DNA from: Pseudomonas fluvialis
GTDB taxonomy: Bacteria; Pseudomonadota; Gammaproteobacteria; Pseudomonadales; Pseudomonadaceae
Direction: 5' to 3'
DNA: 64,000 bases
Assembly (NCBI RefSeq): GCF_002234375.1
Contig: NZ_NMQV01000001.1
Location: 1 to 64,000, forward strand
Numbering within the stretch: the first letter of the stretch is position 1; each line of letters starts with the position of its first letter. Shown one piece after another: positions 58,836-64,000 of the stretch. The translations under genes and the position numbers were made by a program. The notes under the pieces were generated by a model that worked only from the letters and a program-made list of their open reading frames with translations, was not told the DNA's origin and made no database searches.

Positions 58836-60825
58836 CAAGGCCCGGCCACTGCTGTGGACACTGGCCGGACGTTTCCTGCTGGTCGCCCTGCTGCCCATTC
58901 TGACCATGGGCCTGCTGTTCTACCTGTACTACGCACCGCTCATGCGCAGCGCCGTGGAGCAACGCCAGCAACTCGCCGCCGACACCACCGCACAACAGCT
59001 ACAGCGCCACTTCAGCATTGCCAACCGTGAGCTCAGTGCGCTGGCTGCACTGTTTCGGCATAACCGCCAGCTACCGGTCGCCCAGCTGCAGACACTGCTG
59101 GACGCTTACGCCGACTCTTCGGACTTCTACGAAGCGATCTACCTGACCGATGCCGAGAGCCGCATTCAGGTCATCGGGCTGCCCCAGGCCAAACGCCACC
59201 TGCGCCAGAACCTGGCCGGGCTGGATCTGTCGGCGCGCGATTTCGTTCGCCAGGCCCATCAACAACAGCAAGCCTACTGGTCGAACAGTTTTCTCTCCAC
59301 GGTCAGCGCCCGCCCGGCGGTGGCCCTGGCCCTGCCGGTTGGCCGGCGTAGCCTGGTCGGCGAGGTGGCGATCAGTCCGCTGCCGCAACTCGCCCACCAG
59401 CTGAGTCTGGACGGTACCCTGCAGGTGCGTATCGTTGACCGGCAATACCAGCTGATCGCTGACTCGCAACGCCAGGGCGATCTGCAGCAACTCAACCTGG
59501 GACACCTCGCGGTGCTCCAGGACGATGCGCCCAGCCCCCGTGAATTTACCCTCGACGGCCAGCGACTCACCGGCCTGGCCCGCCAGGTCGACGGTCCCGG
59601 CTGGCGCGTACTGGTCGCGCAGCCGGTCGAGCAGGCCTATGCGCTGATCCAGGCCACCTGGCAGCACCTGCTGATTGCCCTCGGCCTGACCCTGACCCTC
59701 GGCCTGCTGTTTGCCGGGGCCACCAGCTGGGCACTGGCCGGGCGCATTTCCCTGTTCAGCCGGCATGCCCGGGCAATTGCCGCCGGCGACTACCAGCTGC
59801 CCCTGGAACACAGCCGGATTGCCGAACTGAACGACCTGAGTCACAGCCTGCAACGCATGGTCGCGGCCATCCATGAACGGGAAAGCGACTACCGCGAACT
59901 CAATGCCAGCCTCGAGCAGCGCATCAACGACCGCACCGAAGCCCTGCGCCAGAGCAACAGCGAACTGAGCAGCGCCATGCAGATTCTCCAGCACACACAA
60001 AGCGAGCTGGTACAGAGCGAAAAGCTCGCCGCGCTTGGTGCGCTGGTCGCTGGCATCGCCCATGAGCTGAATACGCCGATCGGCAACAGCCTGATGGCTG
60101 CCAGCAGCCTGCAGGACTTCAGCCGCGAGGTGGCCAGCGCCATCAGCGACGGCACCCTCAAGCGCAGTGCATTGGAAAGTTTCCTGGCCGACAACCAGAC
60201 CGCCAGCGACATCCTGATCCGCAACCTGCGACGCGCCAGCGAGCTGATCAGCAGTTTCAAGCAGGTGGCCGTCGACCAGGCCAGCGCCCAGCGCCGCCAG
60301 TTCCACCTCGACGAGGTGGTCAGCGAGATTCTCATCACCCTCGGCCCAAGCCTGAAGAAAACCCCCTACCGGGTAGTCAACCAGGTGCAGTTGCATGAGG
60401 AACTGGACAGCTATCCCGGGCCGCTCGGCCAGGTGCTGGTCAACCTGATCAACAATGCGCTGCTGCATGCCTTCCACGCTCGCGAGCAAGGCTGTATCGA
60501 ACTACGCGGACAAACCCTGCCCGGTGACTGGCTGGAACTGCAGGTGTGTGACGATGGCATCGGCATTGCCGATGAGCACCTGCCACGCATCTTCGACCCG
60601 TTCTTCACGACCCGGCTTGGTCAGGGCGGCAGCGGCCTGGGCCTGCATATCGTGCACAACCTGGTCAGCGGCGTACTGGGCGGCAAGCTGAGCGTGCGCA
60701 GCCAACTGGGCCAGGGCACCTGCTTCACCCTGCGTCTGCCACGCGTGGCACCGCTTACCAGTAGTTCTCCACCGCCACCTGACCGGGCCGACGAGTCAAC
60801 GCCAACTGCAAATCCCGCTGCCTGA
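58810..60825 (+). CDS. Membrane sensor histidine kinase (dCache-HAMP-HisKA-HATPase)
   Basis: The 671-residue kinase has two membrane helices (about 16-40 and 279-300) flanking a dCache-type periplasmic domain, a HAMP linker and a coiled coil. The H-box is LAALGALVAGIAHELNTP (His about 418). The ATPase has NLINNAL, DDGIGI, DPFFTT and GSGLGLHI. The likely cognate regulator is the EAL protein encoded two genes upstream. The 3' end overlaps the convergent fprB gene by 71 bases. Confidence 0.92.
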   Translation: MAATAAQTDKARPLLWTLAGRFLLVALLPILTMGLLFYLYYAPLMRSAVEQRQQLAADTTAQQLQRHFSIANRELSALAALFRHNRQLPVAQLQTLLDAYADSSDFYEAIYLTDAESRIQVIGLPQAKRHLRQNLAGLDLSARDFVRQAHQQQQAYWSNSFLSTVSARPAVALALPVGRRSLVGEVAISPLPQLAHQLSLDGTLQVRIVDRQYQLIADSQRQGDLQQLNLGHLAVLQDDAPSPREFTLDGQRLTGLARQVDGPGWRVLVAQPVEQAYALIQATWQHLLIALGLTLTLGLLFAGATSWALAGRISLFSRHARAIAAGDYQLPLEHSRIAELNDLSHSLQRMVAAIHERESDYRELNASLEQRINDRTEALRQSNSELSSAMQILQHTQSELVQSEKLAALGALVAGIAHELNTPIGNSLMAASSLQDFSREVASAISDGTLKRSALESFLADNQTASDILIRNLRRASELISSFKQVAVDQASAQRRQFHLDEVVSEILITLGPSLKKTPYRVVNQVQLHEELDSYPGPLGQVLVNLINNALLHAFHAREQGCIELRGQTLPGDWLELQVCDDGIGIADEHLPRIFDPFFTTRLGQGGSGLGLHIVHNLVSGVLGGKLSVRSQLGQGTCFTLRLPRVAPLTSSSPPPPDRADESTPTANPAA

Positions 60826-61531
60826 GCGATTCGCGGGTATCTTCGATCATCTGCGGATTGCCACAGACCATCAGGCGCGAGTGCTCCGGCTGCAAGGCCA
60901 GGCCAGCGGCGCGCTCCAGTTCACCTGTGGCCAGCAAGCGGGTCAGCCGTCCGTGCAGGCAGCCGTCCTGCTGCTCGCCGGTCAGGGTCACCAGGTACTG
61001 CCATTGACCGGCCCGGATACCCAGATAGTCACACCCCGGCAAGGCATCGAGTAGCCCCCGATATACCTGTTCCTCGGCGTGGCGCACGCTGTATAGCAGG
61101 CGCACCTGGGCAAAGCGCTGCCAGACCTCTGGCTCCTGGAGAATCGACAGGAACGGCGCAATCCCCGTACCACTGGCCAGCAACCACAGGTCGCGGCCAT
61201 CGCTGAAGCGGTCCAGGGTGAGAAAACCATAGGCCTGGCGCTCCACCAACAGCTCATCGCCAACCTGCAGGCGGGCCAGCTGGCTGCTGAACTGGCCATC
61301 GGGCACCTGGATGGAGAAGAATTCCAGGTAATCATCGTGCGGCGCCGACACCATCGAATAGGCACGCCAGACCACGCAACCGCTGGCCGTTCGTACGCCG
61401 AGGCGGGCGAACTGCCCGGCACGGAAACGGAAAGCTGCGTCGCGGGTGCAGCGCAGACTGAACAGCTTGGGCGTATGGCGCTGCAGCGCGGTAATAGTCT
61501 GGCGGGTGAACTTGTCGTCACGGGCAGTCAT
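60755..61531 (-). CDS. fprB: Ferredoxin/flavodoxin--NADP+ reductase
   Basis: The 258-residue flavoenzyme has the FAD motif RAYSMVSAP, the LEFFSIQVPDG segment, the NADP-binding GTGIAPFLSIL and a C-terminal GQVAVENYW. The C-terminal Tyr-Trp is of the E. coli Fpr/Pseudomonas FprB type; FprA ends in FVEK. It exchanges electrons between NADPH and ferredoxin or flavodoxin, for example for iron-sulfur proteins and oxidative-stress defence. The ATG at 61531 gives the family N-terminus. Confidence 0.88.
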   Translation of the reverse strand: MTARDDKFTRQTITALQRHTPKLFSLRCTRDAAFRFRAGQFARLGVRTASGCVVWRAYSMVSAPHDDYLEFFSIQVPDGQFSSQLARLQVGDELLVERQAYGFLTLDRFSDGRDLWLLASGTGIAPFLSILQEPEVWQRFAQVRLLYSVRHAEEQVYRGLLDALPGCDYLGIRAGQWQYLVTLTGEQQDGCLHGRLTRLLATGELERAAGLALQPEHSRLMVCGNPQMIEDTRESLRQRDLQLALTRRPGQVAVENYW

Positions 61532-61603
61532 ACTGTGTCCCCCTTGTACGCGGCTCACTGCCAGTGTCGCGCAAGTCACGCCGAACAAACACCGCCAGTT
61601 GCT

Positions 61604-62728
61604 ATGCCTATTCTGACCAGCCCCTTTGCCGCCCACGACCTGATCCGCCAGCCCGAGATGGCCAACCAGCCACTGCAGGCCTTCGATGCCGCCGATCAGT
61701 ACCTGCTTGAGCACCTGCATGCCCAGGGCCTGGCCCCGGTCAGCCGGGTGCTGCTGCTCAACGACAGTTTCGGCGCACTGGCCTGTGCACTGACCGGGCA
61801 CTGCCAGCTCACCAGCAGCGGTGACTCCTTCCTCGGTCACCTGGCCCTGAGCAAGAACCTGCTGCGCAACGGCCTGGCCGCTGACAGCCTGCGCTTCGTG
61901 CCGGCCAGCCAGCCCGTCAGCGGCCCCTTCGACTGGGTGGTGCTGCGTATCCCCAAGACGCTGGCCTTGCTCGAAGAGCAACTGATCCGCCTGCACGGCC
62001 AGCTGGCACCGGGCGCCCGGGTCGTTGCCGGCGCCATGCTCAAGCACCTGCCCCGCGCCGCAGGCGAGCTACTGGAGCGCTACGTCGGCCCGGTGCAGGC
62101 CAGCCTGGCGGTGAAGAAGGCCCGCCTGCTGTTCGCTACGCCGCAGCCGCGTCCGCAGCCGCACTCGCCTTACCCGACCTATTACTCGCTCGAGCAACCC
62201 GCCATCCGCCTCGCCAACCACGCCAATGTGTTCTGCCGGGAAGGCCTGGATATCGGCACCCGCGCACTGCTCCCGCACCTGCCCGCGCGCACAGGCGCGC
62301 TGCGCGTCGCCGACCTGGGTTGCGGCAACGGCGTGCTGGGGATTGTCTTTGCCCTGCACAATCCCGAGGCACAGCTGACCCTGGTCGACGAGTCCTACAT
62401 GGCCGTGCAGTCGGCCGAGGAAAACTGGCAGGCCGTGCATGGCGCACGGCCAGTGTCTATCCGCGCGGGCGACGGGCTGGCCGAACAGCCTGCGGCCTCG
62501 CTGGACCTGGTGCTGTGCAATCCGCCCTTTCACCAGCAGCAAGTGGTCGGAGACTTCCTCGCCTGGCGTATGTTCCAGCAGGCCCGCGCAGCCTTGGTGG
62601 CGGGCGGCGAACTGTGGGTGGTCGGCAACCGCCACCTGGCCTATCACATCAAGCTGAAACGTCTGTTTAGCGAAGTCCATCAGCTGGCCGCCACGGCAAA
62701 ATTCGTGATTCTCCGCGCAATACGCTAG
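61604..62728 (+). CDS. rlmG: 23S rRNA (guanine-N2)-methyltransferase RlmG
   Basis: The 374-residue protein has an inactive N-terminal methyltransferase-like half and an active C-terminal half with the SAM motif VADLGCGNGVLGI (about 238-250) and catalytic NPPF (about 306). The sequence PLQAFDAADQYLLEHL and NHANVFCREGLDIGTR is characteristic of RlmG rather than RsmC. It methylates G1835 of 23S rRNA. The ATG at 61604 was chosen by family match; the frame extends further through the divergent fprB. Confidence 0.92.
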   Translation: MPILTSPFAAHDLIRQPEMANQPLQAFDAADQYLLEHLHAQGLAPVSRVLLLNDSFGALACALTGHCQLTSSGDSFLGHLALSKNLLRNGLAADSLRFVPASQPVSGPFDWVVLRIPKTLALLEEQLIRLHGQLAPGARVVAGAMLKHLPRAAGELLERYVGPVQASLAVKKARLLFATPQPRPQPHSPYPTYYSLEQPAIRLANHANVFCREGLDIGTRALLPHLPARTGALRVADLGCGNGVLGIVFALHNPEAQLTLVDESYMAVQSAEENWQAVHGARPVSIRAGDGLAEQPAASLDLVLCNPPFHQQQVVGDFLAWRMFQQARAALVAGGELWVVGNRHLAYHIKLKRLFSEVHQLAATAKFVILRAIR

Positions 62729-62775
62729 GCTGGGAAAAACCACCGCAGCGATGGCCACCTGCCACCGAGTTCTCC

Positions 62776-64000
62776 ATGCGCCCCGGCTCACCGAGCGATA
62801 CGCCCATTCCCTGGCAACGCTACCTGCAAGCCCTGCTGGTCTTTCTGCTGGCCAGCCTGGCCAGCCTGAGCCTGCTTTATCTGCATCAGCAACAGCGCCA
62901 GGCAGAAACCGACCAGGCCCTGCGCCAGCAACTGCGTCAGGCCGTGCAACGTTTCGAAGAGGAAGTGCAACAGGCACAGAGTGGCAATGCCGAGCTGCGG
63001 CGCCTGCTGGCACGCGGCGCCGAACAGGCCGAACTGGAGCAACTGGCGGCCCAGTTGCTGACCCGCCACCCGCCTATCGTCAGCATCAGCACCACACGCA
63101 AGCTGCGCGTCAATTTCATCTACCCGCTACAAGGCAACGAGGCGCTGCTCGGCCTGGACTACAGTGTCAATCCCGAGCAAATGAGCGGCGTTGAACGCGC
63201 CATCGCCCAACGCGATACGGTACTGGTCGGACCGATACGCCTGGTGCAGAGCCTTAACCTGGGCATCGTCAACCGCACACCGGTATTTGCCGACGAGGGC
63301 AACGGCGAACTACTCGGCCTGGTATCCATCGCGCTCAGTCTGCAGGACACCCTGCAGCGCGCCGGCCTGCTCGATCTGCCCGCCGGGGTACGCCTGGCCC
63401 TGCGTGGCGTGGATGGCCAGGGTGAACACGGCCAGATCTTCCACGGCGAGGCCAGCCTGTTTCGCCAGGCTCGCCTGCTACTCAACATACACCTGCCCGG
63501 TGGGCAGTGGCAGCTGGCTGCCGACTGGCCACAGCAAGGCCTGACCGCCAGCCGCGAGAGCCGTCTGTTACTGGCCTGCGGCCAGTTGCTGGCCCTGGTG
63601 GTCGCCCTGCTGTGGTTTCATCGCCGTCGACCACGCAGTCGCACCGTATTCAGCTCGCGCCCCTTGCCGCTGCGCCAACTGTTGCTCGGCGCCCTGTTGC
63701 TGACCCTGCTGCCAATCATCGCCATCGGCGGCTGGCTGGCCTACGAACATGCGCAACGTGCAGCCGAGCAGATCTCCCGGCAACTGGCGGATAGCATCAG
63801 CGAACGCACCCAGGACCAGCTGCAGCGTTTCTTTGAGGCCCCACGCAGCGTACTGGCCCTGAATGTCGAGCAAGCCAGCGTGGACCTGCTCGATACACAG
63901 CAGCCGGATGCCCTGCTGCAACGCCTGCTCCTGCAACTGCGCCAGCACCCGCTGCTGACCTTTGTCTCGGTCGGCCTCGCCGACGGCCAGTACTATGCCG
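62776..64000 (+). CDS. CHASE-domain membrane sensor protein, C-terminal part beyond the window
   Basis: An open frame runs from ATG 62776 to the window end without a stop (408 codons visible). It has a first membrane helix (about 18-36), then a periplasmic CHASE domain. That domain has the signature FIYPLQGNEALLGLDY (about 115-130) and a second helix near 266-282. A third helix near 299-320 is followed by the beginning of another extracytoplasmic sensor region. The output domain (kinase or c-di-GMP enzyme) lies outside the window and is not known. The start follows the rlmG stop by 47 bases. Confidence 0.85.
   Translation, partial: MRPGSPSDTPIPWQRYLQALLVFLLASLASLSLLYLHQQQRQAETDQALRQQLRQAVQRFEEEVQQAQSGNAELRRLLARGAEQAELEQLAAQLLTRHPPIVSISTTRKLRVNFIYPLQGNEALLGLDYSVNPEQMSGVERAIAQRDTVLVGPIRLVQSLNLGIVNRTPVFADEGNGELLGLVSIALSLQDTLQRAGLLDLPAGVRLALRGVDGQGEHGQIFHGEASLFRQARLLLNIHLPGGQWQLAADWPQQGLTASRESRLLLACGQLLALVVALLWFHRRRPRSRTVFSSRPLPLRQLLLGALLLTLLPIIAIGGWLAYEHAQRAAEQISRQLADSISERTQDQLQRFFEAPRSVLALNVEQASVDLLDTQQPDALLQRLLLQLRQHPLLTFVSVGLADGQYYA

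Noticed and set aside
61532..62047. N-terminal extension of fprB
   Set aside because: It is antisense to rlmG; the family N-terminus begins at 61531 and total length then matches 258 residues.
61604..62728. RsmC (16S rRNA G1207 methyltransferase)
   Set aside because: Length and the PLQAFDAADQYLL and NHANVFCREGLDIG segments fit RlmG better than RsmC.

Overview
The window looks like chromosomal DNA from a GC-rich gammaproteobacterium of the Pseudomonas group. The evidence is the gene order: a stable-RNA promoter array, then msrQP-pssA-ilvCHI, mrcB-lpoP, cbpA-prrF-phuWVU, tldD-nit-yhdP-rng-maf-mreDCB and gatCAB. A PrrF small RNA, characteristic of Pseudomonas, is also present. I recognised no tRNA or rRNA body, CRISPR array, insertion sequence or prophage.

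Layout. 1-345: four tandem minus-strand promoters of stable-RNA type firing out of the left edge, probably into an rRNA operon. 346-6263 (minus): msrQ, msrP, pssA, ilvC, ilvH, ilvI. 6668-13846: a DUF4124 protein, the mrcB-lpoP-yqcC cell-wall operon, a kinase/ATPase fusion, two small proteins and the cAMP-binding protein cbpA. 13844-16741: Fur boxes, one prrF sRNA and a haem-import remnant (phuW, phuV, phuU) without phuT, phuS or phuR. 16882-28052: a small Rieske protein, then the tldD/nit/yhdP/rng/maf/mreDCB block. 28268-31903: gatCAB and an RlpA-like lipoprotein. 32004-36426: a cation/Ca2+ exchanger, hemH with an SDR gene, and a divergent renalase-like gene with a Trp-rich partner; a TGTACA-type operator lies between the divergent promoters. 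36429-45203: two c-di-GMP proteins, a PRPP-synthase-like/AMP-phosphorylase-like pair, radA and a GNAT gene. 45422-52005: a Fur-linked iron cluster (fecI-fecR-TonB receptor-DUF3649-PepSY-DUF3325-DUF6746). 52016-64000: an MltF-type lytic transglycosylase, a Cys-tailed YdcH protein, a standalone EAL protein, mscL, a three-gene signalling operon (response regulator/EAL, binding lipoprotein, histidine kinase), fprB, rlmG and a CHASE-domain sensor cut by the right edge.

How the genes work together. Iron and haem recur: PrrF, the Phu remnant, ferrochelatase, the FecIR receptor cluster and ferredoxin reductase. Cell-envelope growth is the second theme (PBP1b and its activator, MreBCD, YhdP, RlpA, MltF, MscL). 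Cyclic-di-GMP is the third, with four GGDEF/EAL proteins plus a CHASE sensor whose output domain lies outside the window. The least familiar items are the operon at 55444-60825, the AMP-phosphorylase/PRPP-synthase pair, the operator at 35151-35187, and the truncated haem locus joined to the tldD block.
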